A stretch of 40,611 bases of DNA. Origin: UMGS755 sp045652815 (lineage in GTDB: Bacteria; Bacillota; Clostridia; UBA1381; UBA9506). The DNA lies in assembly GCA_045652815.1 (NCBI GenBank), contig JAZOLH010000024.1, forward strand, positions 1 to 40,611. The letters are read 5' to 3'. Below, piece after piece: positions 7,568 through 15,452 of this stretch. Numbering within the stretch: position 1 is the stretch's first letter; every line of letters begins with the position of its first letter. Position numbers and translations under genes: made by a program. The notes beneath the pieces were generated by a model. That model was given only the letters and a program-made list of their open reading frames with translations. It made no database searches and had not been told where the DNA came from.

Positions 7568-8620
7568 TTACAGAACCATCAGGGATTTTTCTGCTGTCAC
7601 TAAGTTTTCGCAGCCATCATCCGTAACAATCACAAGGTCTTCTATGCGCACGCCGCCGAAACCATCCACATAAATACCCGGCTCAACGGAGACAATCATC
7701 CCCGATTCCAAAACCGTTTCCGAGCGGGGCGATAGATTGGGCTGTTCGTGAATCAAAAGCCCCGTTCCGTGACCTAAAGAGTGACCGAAGTTCTTGCCGT
7801 AACCGGCTTCTGTGATGATATCCCGTGCCACTTTATCAGCATCTTTTCCCATCACGCCTGCGCGGATGAATTCAACCGCCCGCATCTGGGCATCCAGCAC
7901 GGTGTTATATATCTTTCGTTGTTCATCGGTGGGGTTACCCAGCACAACCGTGCGGGTCATATCGCTGGCATAGCCGCCATAGAAGCAACCAAAATCCAAG
8001 GTAACAAAATCGCCTTTTTGGAGTTTTTTCTCACTTGCCACCCCGTGAGGCATAGCCGAGCGAGCGCCCGAGGCGCAAATGATGGGAAAAGATGCACCCG
8101 ATGCGCCGCCTTTTTTCATGAACCATTCAAGTTCCATGGCGATGTCCAGTTCACGCACCCCCGGTTTTAACAGGGGCAGAATGTGGTCAAAGGCCTGACA
8201 GGCTAGTCGAGATGCCTTGCGGGTTAGCGCCTGCTCGGTTTCGTCTTTAACAGAGCGGATTTTTAAAACATCGGCGGTGATGCCGAGAAAATCGCACTCG
8301 GGCAGTGCCTCGCAGAGAGACCAATAGCCTTTGGCGGACATAAACTCTTCTTCAAAACCAATGGTTTTTATGCCAAGGGAGGCAAGATAATCAAGGGGTT
8401 TTGTTTCGGCCACGTTGATAATCTCAAAATCTTTGGCCTCCTCCCCTGCCTGCAGGGTGTAGCGGGAATCCGTCAGCAAAACGCGACGGTCAGGCGTTAA
8501 CACAAGCGCCCCTTCTCCACCCGTAAACCCGCTGAAATAGAAAAGGTCCTCGGGGGAGGTGATGTAAACCCCGTCGGCTTCTATTCTATTAAATAATGTT
8601 TGAATACGCTTTAAAAACAT
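7568..8620 (-). CDS. M24 family aminopeptidase (Xaa-Pro peptidase type)
   Basis: This is a cytoplasmic metallopeptidase of the pita-bread fold that probably removes N-terminal residues preceding proline. It is 350 aa. A creatinase-like N-terminal domain (about 1-125) is followed by the catalytic domain with all five dinuclear-metal ligands visible: Asp209 and Asp220 (TLDFGCFYGGYASDMTRT), His284 (GHSLGHGTGL), Glu313 (VEPGIY) and Glu327 (GGVRIED). Length and motifs match B. subtilis YqhT/PapA-type proteins. ATG 8620 has GGAG eight bases upstream. comM follows closely. The only convincing promoter upstream lies beyond the DUF559-bearing repeat element, so this gene may depend on readthrough across that insertion. 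Confidence 0.93.
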   Translation of the reverse strand: MFLKRIQTLFNRIEADGVYITSPEDLFYFSGFTGGEGALVLTPDRRVLLTDSRYTLQAGEEAKDFEIINVAETKPLDYLASLGIKTIGFEEEFMSAKGYWSLCEALPECDFLGITADVLKIRSVKDETEQALTRKASRLACQAFDHILPLLKPGVRELDIAMELEWFMKKGGASGASFPIICASGARSAMPHGVASEKKLQKGDFVTLDFGCFYGGYASDMTRTVVLGNPTDEQRKIYNTVLDAQMRAVEFIRAGVMGKDADKVARDIITEAGYGKNFGHSLGHGTGLLIHEQPNLSPRSETVLESGMIVSVEPGIYVDGFGGVRIEDLVIVTDDGCENLVTAEKSLMVL

Positions 8621-8637
8621 AGTTTCATCTCCAAACT

Positions 8638-9086
8638 AAGGCCCCCTTGCCTAAAGGGGGCTGTCACCGTAGGTGACTGGGGGATTCTTTTACAGCATTA
8701 TCAATATACTGACAAACTCCCTCAAAATTTTTATTTATCTCATTGTTAGGTATTCTGATAACGATTAGATTTCGTTGTTCCAATTTATCAGTCCTGATTT
8801 TATCCTTTAATATCTTTTCTTCCTCGTAATGTTCCGAACCATCAAGTTCAATAATCAGTCTTGCGCTGTGGCAATAAAAATCAACGATATAATTGTCAAT
8901 TACCTTTTGTCTTAAAAAACGTACGGGATAATCTTTCAGAAAATCATACCAAAAGTGTTTTTCTTCCTTGGTCATATTTTTACGCAATGTTTTCGCATTG
9001 TTTGTTAATCCTGTATTATGTTTTCTGTACATATATCCCTCCACCACCTTCGGCGGTCCCCCTCCCTTTAGGCAAGGGAGGCTTTT
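8638..9086. mobile_element. Repeat element carrying a DUF559 gene
   Basis: Two inverted arms bracket a single gene. The left arm (8638-8687) has an outer hairpin GCCCCCTTGCCTAAAGGGGGC and an inner one, GTCACC-GTA-GGTGAC. The right arm (9036-9086), read on the other strand, begins AAAAGCCTCCCTTGCCTAAA, continues GGGAGG, and has ACCGCC-GAA-GGTGGT. The shared TTGCCTAAAGGG core in opposite orientation makes these terminal inverted repeats. The gene start signal and stop codon lie in the arms. No transposase and no clear target duplication were seen. It sits between a consensus promoter (9096-9124) and the M24 peptidase-comM genes. Confidence 0.62.
8664..9032 (-). CDS. DUF559 domain protein (predicted PD-(D/E)xK/Vsr-like nuclease)
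   Basis: This 122-aa protein is of the DUF559 family, which is related to very-short-patch-repair-type endonucleases. The pattern AKTLRKNMTKEEKHFWYDFL, then VRFLRQKVIDNYIVDFYC and LIIELDGSEHYEE is typical. Asp50 (IVDFYC), Glu62 and Asp64 (IELDG) are the likely catalytic acidic residues. ATG 9032 is preferred over GTG 9047, because GGAGGG, supplied by the repeat arm, lies four bases before it. The last codons (SPSHLR and stop) are written by the hairpin of the left arm. Nuclease activity is inferred from the family, and the substrate is unknown. The tight fit inside repeat arms suggests the gene travels with them. Confidence 0.82.
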   Translation of the reverse strand: MYRKHNTGLTNNAKTLRKNMTKEEKHFWYDFLKDYPVRFLRQKVIDNYIVDFYCHSARLIIELDGSEHYEEEKILKDKIRTDKLEQRNLIVIRIPNNEINKNFEGVCQYIDNAVKESPSHLR

Positions 9087-9095
9087 GTTATTTTT

Positions 9096-9124
9096 ATTGT
9101 ATCACTTTTCCCGCATCTTTTCAA
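9096..9124 (-). promoter_or_regulatory. Promoter upstream of DUF559 element, M24 peptidase and comM
   Basis: On the minus strand TTGAAA (9124-9119), a 17-base spacer and TACAAT (9101-9096) form a near-consensus sigma-A promoter. It lies outside the repeat arm, 10 bases beyond it. It was probably the original promoter of the M24 peptidase-comM unit before the element entered the 5' UTR. Confidence 0.75.
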
Positions 9125-9177
9125 CCTTTTTATCATATCGCCGCCGTCTGCTTCATAGAATGGAACGGGTGAAGAAT

Positions 9178-9330
9178 ATGATGCGATTTTTAAAAGATAA
9201 TCTTTTGCTTATTTTGTTTTTGGTGTTGCTTTCCCTTTTGTTTATCCTTTGGGCACGGATGATTGTGGCGGAACTATTTGCAAACATTGATGTTTACTCT
9301 TGGGCGGTGGCAACGGGAGGGTTTAAGTAA
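9178..9330 (+). CDS. Small single-pass membrane protein, hypothetical
   Basis: This 50-aa open frame starts at ATG 9178 (or the adjacent ATG 9181). It has one strongly hydrophobic segment, LLLILFLVLLSLLFILWA (about residues 9-26), preceded by basic residues and followed by a short, slightly polar tail ending ATGGFK. A weak GGGTGAAG lies upstream. It matches no family that I recognise. Composition and a clean start and stop suggest a real small membrane protein, but no strong promoter was seen and it could be a chance frame. Confidence 0.45.
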   Translation: MMRFLKDNLLLILFLVLLSLLFILWARMIVAELFANIDVYSWAVATGGFK

Positions 9331-9350
9331 AACTCTATATCGGACTTTGT

Positions 9351-9479
9351 AAGCCTTCCCCCTTGGGGGAAGGTGGATTTTGCGAAGCAAAAGACGGATG
9401 AGGGGCGTGAAAATTTAACGTTAACCAAAAACACCTCACCACCGCCTTCGGCGGAGCCTCCCCTCAAGGGGAAGCCTTT
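9351..9479. repeat. Hairpin-rich intergenic repeat, copy C
   Basis: The left end GCCTTCCCCCTTGGGGGAAGG (9353-9373) is followed by GGATTTTGCGAAGCAAAAGA and CGGATGAGG. The right end carries CACCTCACCACC, the hairpin CCGCCTTCGGCGG and GCCTCCCCTCAAGGGGAAGC. The left half is nearly identical to copy D at 35775, including the TTTTGC-GAA-GCAAAA hairpin. A TTAACGTTAA palindrome lies in the middle. It has no coding content. Confidence 0.8.
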
Positions 9480-9481
9480 AT

Positions 9482-9519
9482 AAAAAAAGAAGAACCACTA
9501 TCGTGGTTCTTCTTTTTTT
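9482..9519. terminator. Bidirectional terminator overlapping the YgjV gene end
   Basis: The stem GAAGAACCAC-TATC-GTGGTTCTTC (9489-9512) is flanked by seven A on the left and seven T on the right, so it works on both strands. The stop codon of the leftward gene (9500-9498) lies in the loop and first stem base, so the coding end doubles as one arm. Confidence 0.9.
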
Positions 9520-10022
9520 AAAATATCATACCGATAAATCGCAATACACAGAGAACAAATGGAAAGTATATCGCCCGTCATAGATTCCCAAGCTCCGTAA
9601 CTGCAGTTATAAACCGCCCACATAAAGCAGGTGGGCAAACTGATAAAACGGAGTTTTTTTGTATCTTTCATACCGTAAGATACGCAGGAAAGCACTTTGG
9701 AAACCAGAGGAAATAAACTGATGAATCCCTGCCAAGTTGCTAAACACACCACAACAACAAACAGGGAGAAAAAGATGATAAGCGGCGTTGTGGATTTACC
9801 TTTTTCCACAAAGCGTGCCATCAGATAGTTTCGCGCGATGGACACAACGCTGACAATACCGCCTGTCATAGCGCCCAAGAGAAAATACTGAATGCCATAG
9901 GCAACTTCGGATACAAGTTTCCCTGCCATAATGTGTTTATGTTTTTTAAAAAGAAAGGAAGCGGCACCTGCGCCGAGACCAATGGATCCGAAAATTCGGA
10001 CCAGAATAAATACTAAATCCAT
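9498..10022 (-). CDS. YgjV family membrane protein
   Basis: This 174-aa integral membrane protein has about five hydrophobic segments (near residues 3-23, 35-58, 78-98, 100-115 and 130-160) and short polar loops. The opening VRIFGSIGLGAGAASFLFKKHKHIM and the pairs SVVSIARNYLMARF and CFMWAVYNCSYGAWESMTGDILS resemble the bacterial YgjV family, whose function is not established. The C-terminus is charged (DILKKEEPR). ATG 10022 has GGAG about six bases upstream. It stands alone between two hairpins and shows no functional link to neighbours. Confidence 0.72.
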   Translation of the reverse strand: MDLVFILVRIFGSIGLGAGAASFLFKKHKHIMAGKLVSEVAYGIQYFLLGAMTGGIVSVVSIARNYLMARFVEKGKSTTPLIIFFSLFVVVVCLATWQGFISLFPLVSKVLSCVSYGMKDTKKLRFISLPTCFMWAVYNCSYGAWESMTGDILSICSLCIAIYRYDILKKEEPR

Positions 10023-10060
10023 TTTAATCTCCGTTTAAAAAAGTCATAACCCCAAATTTG

Positions 10061-10089
10061 AGCGGTACCTCTCATTGAGAAGTACCGCT
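10061..10089 (-). terminator. Hairpin at the end of the catabolic unit (weak terminator)
   Basis: AGCGGTAC-C-TCTCA pairs with TGAGA-A-GTACCGCT, one mismatch within 14 bp. It lies 17 bases after the stop of the last cluster gene. On the minus strand the tail is CAAATTTGG rather than a T-run, so termination may be partial; on the plus strand a better T-rich tail follows. Confidence 0.55.
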
Positions 10090-10105
10090 ATTTTGAGATT
10101 GTTTT

Positions 10106-10939
10106 TTAATATTCACCAATATGGAACAGACGGACTGCGTTTTCACCCAACACCAGTTTCTTTTCTTCGTCGGTGATATTAGCGCCCAGCACCATACCAA
10201 TCTGGAAAGACAGGTCGAACCAGTTTAAGTCACTAGCCACTAAGAAGTGGTCTGCGCCAACCATACCTACCATATATTCCACCAGATGACGGTTATAAAT
10301 ATCGCCACCAAAGTCAAAGTAAGCATTTTTGTGGGTTTTGCCGATTTCAGCCGCCACGCGGATGCCCGGAATTCTACCGCCGGAATGACCGAAGATAAAG
10401 TTAACTTCGGGGTATTCTTCCAGATATTTTACAAAACGTTCCGGTGTGGAATATTTCTGTTTGGGGTTAGAAGTCAGCGCCCAAGTGTGAGACATAACGG
10501 TGAGACCGTATTTCTTCGCCGCTTCCCACATAGGACGGTATTCTTCACCATCCGCCCAAACACCGTGGTCGGAGGGATGAATTTTAATACCGCGGAAAGC
10601 CGGATCATCGTGGAACTTTTCAATGGTATCCATATCGATGTCTGCCATACGGGGGTCAAACACGAAATAGTTTAAAACACGACCTTTAGACAGTTCGTAA
10701 AGATACTTGGCAAATTCCGCATAGTGCACATGCGCCGCTTTATCGGGAAAATGCTCTAAAGCTCGGCAGCTTGCCTGTACCAGATAGTCACAACCGATGT
10801 GGTCAATGTGACGAAGCACCGGCTCGGGATCATAGTTCATAACCGCCATATTACCGGTTTTCTGGAAATGAGAGTGGGTGTCAACGATAATCGCCTTGCC
10901 CGATTCTCTTACTTTTTGAAAATGTGTATCAATAGACAT
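10106..10939 (-). CDS. Amidohydrolase-related metal-dependent hydrolase (Amidohydro_2), paralog 1
   Basis: This 277-aa TIM-barrel protein is of the amidohydrolase-2 group (COG2159), which contains decarboxylases, lactonases and hydrolases. Metal-site residues appear complete: His22 and His24 (VDTHSHF), His121 (GIKIHPSDHG), His151 (MSHTW), His185 (FGHSGG) and Asp237 (VASDLNW). It closely resembles the protein at 18631, sharing SHTWALTSNPKQKY and GDIYNRHL, so the two arose by duplication. There is no signal peptide. AGGAGG lies before ATG 10939. It is last in a run after rhamnosidase, kinase and rhamnosidase. A lactonase or hydrolase acting on the released sugar or aglycone is plausible but unproven. 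Confidence 0.85.
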   Translation of the reverse strand: MSIDTHFQKVRESGKAIIVDTHSHFQKTGNMAVMNYDPEPVLRHIDHIGCDYLVQASCRALEHFPDKAAHVHYAEFAKYLYELSKGRVLNYFVFDPRMADIDMDTIEKFHDDPAFRGIKIHPSDHGVWADGEEYRPMWEAAKKYGLTVMSHTWALTSNPKQKYSTPERFVKYLEEYPEVNFIFGHSGGRIPGIRVAAEIGKTHKNAYFDFGGDIYNRHLVEYMVGMVGADHFLVASDLNWFDLSFQIGMVLGANITDEEKKLVLGENAVRLFHIGEY

Positions 10940-10953
10940 ATTCTGCCTCCTGA

Positions 10954-13900
10954 TTATTTATAAAGTTGAATGGTCATCGGTGCTAAGATACCGTTCTGAG
11001 TACGACGTTCAGCAGAATCGGTGCTCCATTCATCCAGGTAAGCCACGCAAGCAAAGGAGTTTGCACGGGTGGAAGTTGCGCGAACTTCGATTTCGTTTTC
11101 GCCTTTCTTTAAGAACTTGGAAATATCGGTTTCATCGGCTACCCACAGTTTTGTGCCGGCATATTCACCGTTTACATACACTTCAGCAATATCCTTACAG
11201 TTCAAGGTGATACCTGCAAAGGTAAAGTCAGAATCAACAACTGCCTTGGTCTTGTAGATACCCATACCGGTGTAATAATAGTAACCGTTCTTTTCCCAAC
11301 CGTTTCCTGCAATCTTATCGGTAGCGGGTTCCATCACATCGAAGGTATCGTGATGGCCAACAGTAAAGTCACCGGAGAAGAAGATGTAAGAAGGTTTCTG
11401 AATCATGGGGATGATATCGCTTACACCGTCAATTTCAATCACGTTGTTGCCAACGTGTAATAAAGATGCCACTTCTTCACGATAGTCCATAGTAGACCAA
11501 AGGTCAACATTCTTGCAGAATGCAAGTTCCTTTCCGTTGATGGCCAGGCGGGTAATGTTCTGCACCTCAGCGTTAATGAACACTTCTTTAGGCAGAGCGG
11601 TAATCTTCAGGTTAGCACGCAGTTTATAAGCCGCGCCGGGAGTCATATGAATTTCCTGGTTAAAGGACATATAGGGGCAAGCCACCCACTGGCCCAGTTC
11701 TTCATCAAACTGTTCGTAGGTCAGAGGCAGCATATTGCCGGTCACTGCAGTAAAGTCATAGGGATCAGCCATTGTGATGGTGTCAACCAGAGTCTTTTCA
11801 ACCTTGGTGGTTTCAGGCATCTTGCCGCCATCTTTGGGGCAGATTGCGCAAAGCATGTTCCAGGGCTCGATTTCCAGGCGAATTCTGCCATCTTCAACAA
11901 CGTATTCTACGGTTTCTTTTTCAGAATCGAAAATTTCCATACCGGGCAGAGCGTCGATATAAACAACTGCGGTTTCCATATCATCGTTGCAGATGAAGTA
12001 AGCATCAGCATCAGCATTTGCACGCTTGGTGATGTAAATCATGTTGTCACTTTCTTTGTTTAAGAAAGGTGCGCCGATGATTTCACGGAAGATAGAGCGG
12101 TAAAGACCCATATCAACCGGCAGGCCTTCGGGGCAAACGTGGTAAGCGTTACCATCACGGGAAACGCCTGCAGCACGGTTATATGCTTCCATTTTAAAGC
12201 CCAGATCAAAGGGAAGACCTGTATTGGTTTCAACGGTAGGCATATCGTAAGCAAAAATCATCTTAACATTATGTGCTTTTAGGTCAGCAATAAAGTTCTT
12301 GGTCTCTGTGTTCACATAGTACATTTTCGGGAACACAACAGTTTCATAACGATAACCGTTAATGGTGAAGAAACCATCGCCCATAACCACCCTGTCCAGC
12401 ATATTTTCAGAGTAAAGGTCAAAGCCGATGCCTTCGTACAAGAGAGCGTTCACTGCATCTGCATAATAGCGGTAGGGATATTCCCAAGGCATTCTCCATT
12501 CGTTCATGGGGTTGCCCTTGGGGATGTATTCTTCCTGTTCTGCCTGCTGAACGGGAATCAGCATTAAAACAGAGTTATCGGTTTTGGTGTTGGCAGAAAC
12601 GTTAGAGAACGCTGCCATATGGTCGCCCAGTTTATCATAGTAAGCATAGAGAGTGTTCTGATAAGAATGGCTGGGAGGCAGCATACCGGGATGGTTCTTG
12701 GTTTTACAATGGATGGAATAGTGTGCACCCATGTACTGAATCCAGTTAACGCCCAGCATCATCAGGCGGTTTGCGATTCTCTTCATCAGGGGCAGACGGC
12801 ACCACCAGCCGGAACCTGTGTAAGTTTCTGCTAAAACACGGTCCGCGCCGGAGAACTTAGCGGCAGAAACAGCATTTTTAGCAGCTAAGTTAAAGCCATA
12901 GCAGGTGAAAATCTGTTCAGAGGAGAAGATACAGTCAAGACCGGGCACATCAAGATAAGTCAGATGTTCTAACATATCGCCCTGAGCCACGTGACCTGTC
13001 AGAATTTCTTCACCGCCAAAGTGACCGGTAAAGAGCAGGTTGTTCTTCTTACACCATTCGTGAATCTGTTCGCCAAAGTTCTTGTGATACAGACGTTTAA
13101 TGGTATAACGATAGTCGTGAATTGCCTTAACTTCTTCGGGGCTGTTTACGGGGAAATGCCAGAAGCAGTAGAAATAGGGCTGGATGGAATAACCGTGGTC
13201 TTTATAGAATTCTTCAGCAAAGTTATCATTCCAAGGACCAACATAGGTACCATCGAAGTGACGCAGAGTGGTAGGTTCGTCAGTAAATACACCACGAACG
13301 GTTTTGCCGAATTCATCACCGATGAATTCTTTGTAGCGTTCGTGGGTCAGTTCAATGTATCTGCCAACAGCTTCATAGCTGAGCATATCAACATAACCGC
13401 CGGTACCTTCAGAGGAGAGGCAGCCGCAAGCAGAAGGCAGGATTTCCAGCATAACTTCTTCAAAGTAGAAAAGTGCACGACCTTCTGTGTTTGCTTCGTT
13501 GTATAAGTAAACGATTTCGGTATATTCGCCATCAACGGTTTTGATACATTCATCCGCAATATCACGAACATATACCTTGCCGTTTTTCTCCTGAATCATC
13601 TGTGCGCCGATGAATTTACCGTGACGGTACATAGTCACACGCTGACCGGGGTTTTTCAGGAAACGTTCTTCAACGTGAATTTCCTTCTGACGGCATTCGG
13701 GGTATTTGCTGAGCAAAAGACCACCCGCAGAGCCGGAGGGATATTCATATTCATCATAAATCCAGTAATACATACCAAGACGCTTTGCTTCCGCTACCAC
13801 GTGCTTAATCAGTTCCATGTGCTCATCAGACATATAGTGATGCATAAAACCGTAAGCTGCGTGAATAAAGAAGTTAGTAATCTTCTTTTCACGGAATTTT

Positions 13901-14031
13901 TCCAGCTGGAAGGTGATGCCTTCTTTGGTGATTTCACCAATCCAGAACCACATCATAGCCGGACCGTAATCTGCGCCGGGTTGTTTGAAGTTTTCAACTA
14001 ATTTTGCGTAACCTGCATTTGTTGCACTCAT
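10954..14031 (-). CDS. GH106-like alpha-L-rhamnosidase, paralog 1
   Basis: This 1025-aa protein resembles glycoside hydrolase family 106, inverting alpha-L-rhamnosidases. An N-terminal TIM-barrel with MMWFWIGEITKEGITFQLEK is followed by GVFTDEP, where Glu252 is a candidate acid, and by AETYTGSGWW, where Glu402 is a candidate base. Then come NRLMMLGVNWIQYMGAHYS and PPSHSYQNTLYAYY, typical of the family, and C-terminal beta-sandwich modules (about 760-1025, including VYVNGEYAGTKLWVADETDI). No signal peptide is present, so it should act in the cytoplasm on imported rhamnosides. AGGAGAG precedes ATG 14031. It is paralogous to the 15453 gene, with a rhamnulokinase between them. Family placement is by motif; the substrate linkage is unknown. 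Confidence 0.8.
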   Translation of the reverse strand: MSATNAGYAKLVENFKQPGADYGPAMMWFWIGEITKEGITFQLEKFREKKITNFFIHAAYGFMHHYMSDEHMELIKHVVAEAKRLGMYYWIYDEYEYPSGSAGGLLLSKYPECRQKEIHVEERFLKNPGQRVTMYRHGKFIGAQMIQEKNGKVYVRDIADECIKTVDGEYTEIVYLYNEANTEGRALFYFEEVMLEILPSACGCLSSEGTGGYVDMLSYEAVGRYIELTHERYKEFIGDEFGKTVRGVFTDEPTTLRHFDGTYVGPWNDNFAEEFYKDHGYSIQPYFYCFWHFPVNSPEEVKAIHDYRYTIKRLYHKNFGEQIHEWCKKNNLLFTGHFGGEEILTGHVAQGDMLEHLTYLDVPGLDCIFSSEQIFTCYGFNLAAKNAVSAAKFSGADRVLAETYTGSGWWCRLPLMKRIANRLMMLGVNWIQYMGAHYSIHCKTKNHPGMLPPSHSYQNTLYAYYDKLGDHMAAFSNVSANTKTDNSVLMLIPVQQAEQEEYIPKGNPMNEWRMPWEYPYRYYADAVNALLYEGIGFDLYSENMLDRVVMGDGFFTINGYRYETVVFPKMYYVNTETKNFIADLKAHNVKMIFAYDMPTVETNTGLPFDLGFKMEAYNRAAGVSRDGNAYHVCPEGLPVDMGLYRSIFREIIGAPFLNKESDNMIYITKRANADADAYFICNDDMETAVVYIDALPGMEIFDSEKETVEYVVEDGRIRLEIEPWNMLCAICPKDGGKMPETTKVEKTLVDTITMADPYDFTAVTGNMLPLTYEQFDEELGQWVACPYMSFNQEIHMTPGAAYKLRANLKITALPKEVFINAEVQNITRLAINGKELAFCKNVDLWSTMDYREEVASLLHVGNNVIEIDGVSDIIPMIQKPSYIFFSGDFTVGHHDTFDVMEPATDKIAGNGWEKNGYYYYTGMGIYKTKAVVDSDFTFAGITLNCKDIAEVYVNGEYAGTKLWVADETDISKFLKKGENEIEVRATSTRANSFACVAYLDEWSTDSAERRTQNGILAPMTIQLYK

Positions 14032-14062
14032 TTTGACGCTCTCCTATCTATGTATAACAAAA

Positions 14063-15433
14063 TTAAATTTCTAAAGATGCTTTTAATGCTTCTTTGGCAT
14101 CTGCCACGGAAGCAAATTCGCCCATACCCACAAACTGACAAATCAGGTTGCCGATAGCGGTGGCTTCACCGGGACCTGCGAACACTTTTTTGCCTGTATA
14201 TTTCTCTGTGAGACCTGTTAAGTAGGTAGCGTTACTGCCGCCGCCCACAACGTTGATTCTTTCAATGTTTCTGCCGGTACGTTTTTCCATTTCTGAAACC
14301 ACTTCGGCATATTTCATAGCCAAGCTATGATAGATACATTCAGCATAGTCGCCAACGGTTTCGGGGGCCGCATAGCCCTTTGCAACCACATAGGTTTTGA
14401 TGGCTTCCATCATGCTTTCGGGTGCGGTAAAGGCATCGTCTTCCACGTCAATTCTGCCTTCATAGCCGGATTTTTCTGCCGCTTCACAGAATTTGGGGAA
14501 GCTCCATTCATCGCCCACTTCTTTTTTCAGGCACTGTGCCAGCCAAAGACCGGTCACGCCTTTCATATGAAGCAGGGTTTCATCAGACAGGTGGGGGTTA
14601 GAAAAGCCGGCGTTCATATCGCTGATGGCTTCTTTGCCCAGACAGGCCAGCATAGACCAGGTGCCGGAAGAGATGATAACAGTGTTTTCATCAGAATAAG
14701 GTGCCGCCAGCATAGCAGAGATGGTATCGTGAGACGGTGTTAAAACAACCTTACAATCGTAACCAACTTTTGCCTGGATTGCGGGTTTTAAGCCACCCAG
14801 AACAGTCATCGGGGGCTGGGGTTTTCTAAATAAACCTGCGGGCAGCTGTAATTTTTCAATCAGTTCTGCGTCAAAGTCCTGTGTTTTCTGATTCACCATA
14901 CAAGCGGATTCAGAAATGGTCAGTTCATTTACATCAAGACCGGTTAACAGATAGTTAAAGTAGTCAGGCAGGTGGAGTAATCTCCAAGCCGGAGCAAAAT
15001 CCTCGGGTTTCTGATCGCGGATGGCAATCAGCTGACACATAGAGCAGATTTCACCGGGACGGTGACCTGTTTTTGCATATACATCTTCAGCTGACATAAC
15101 GCTGTAGAGTTTATCCAGTGTGCCTTTGGTACGTTCGTCACGGTAAGCAACGGTGTCACCAATCACCCAACCGCGTTCATCGAGCAGAACAAAGTCAACA
15201 CCAAAACAGTCGATACCCACACTTTCGGGCACGCAACCCATTTCGCCTGCAACTTTCATACCTGCGATAATGTCAGAAAATAACTGCTCGGTATCCCAGC
15301 AAAGATGACCGTTTTTGCGGGAAACACCGTTATAAAAACGGTAAATTTCTTTGGTTTCAATCTTACCGTCTTTCACAGTGGCTAAAATATGGCGGGCACT
15401 GGATGCGCCGGTGTCAATCGCTAAATAATACAT
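14063..15433 (-). CDS. rhaB: Rhamnulokinase (FGGY sugar kinase)
   Basis: This is a carbohydrate kinase of the FGGY family, predicted to phosphorylate L-rhamnulose to L-rhamnulose 1-phosphate. It is 456 aa. The phosphate-binding start AIDTGASSARH, VGIDCFGVDFVLLDERG and YRDERT, the central SHDTISAMLAAP and SSGTWSM, and the C-terminal NVVGGGSNATYLTGLTEKYT with AGPGEATAIGN are rhamnulokinase-like. GGAGG lies before ATG 15433. It sits between the two rhamnosidase-like genes with 20 to 31 base gaps, so it is one operon and the context supports rhamnose. The isomerase and aldolase of the classical pathway are absent from the window. Confidence 0.9.
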   Translation of the reverse strand: MYYLAIDTGASSARHILATVKDGKIETKEIYRFYNGVSRKNGHLCWDTEQLFSDIIAGMKVAGEMGCVPESVGIDCFGVDFVLLDERGWVIGDTVAYRDERTKGTLDKLYSVMSAEDVYAKTGHRPGEICSMCQLIAIRDQKPEDFAPAWRLLHLPDYFNYLLTGLDVNELTISESACMVNQKTQDFDAELIEKLQLPAGLFRKPQPPMTVLGGLKPAIQAKVGYDCKVVLTPSHDTISAMLAAPYSDENTVIISSGTWSMLACLGKEAISDMNAGFSNPHLSDETLLHMKGVTGLWLAQCLKKEVGDEWSFPKFCEAAEKSGYEGRIDVEDDAFTAPESMMEAIKTYVVAKGYAAPETVGDYAECIYHSLAMKYAEVVSEMEKRTGRNIERINVVGGGSNATYLTGLTEKYTGKKVFAGPGEATAIGNLICQFVGMGEFASVADAKEALKASLEI

Positions 15434-15452
15434 AAAAATTCCTCCGTGAATT

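Noticed and set aside
8861..9330. Two longer plus-strand frames antisense to the DUF559 gene
   Set aside because: They read through the repeat arm and the minus-strand promoter. Only the 3' 50 codons (9178-9330) look protein-like.
5707..9479. Possible CRISPR array from the recurring GGGG/CCCC hairpin repeats
   Set aside because: Copies are kilobases apart, vary in length, face each other as inverted ends and lack regular spacers. No cas gene is present.
10247..13571. Several antisense frames of 60-170 codons inside the amidohydrolase and rhamnosidase genes
   Set aside because: They are by-products of codon bias on the opposite strand. The minus-strand proteins carry clear family motifs and ribosome sites.
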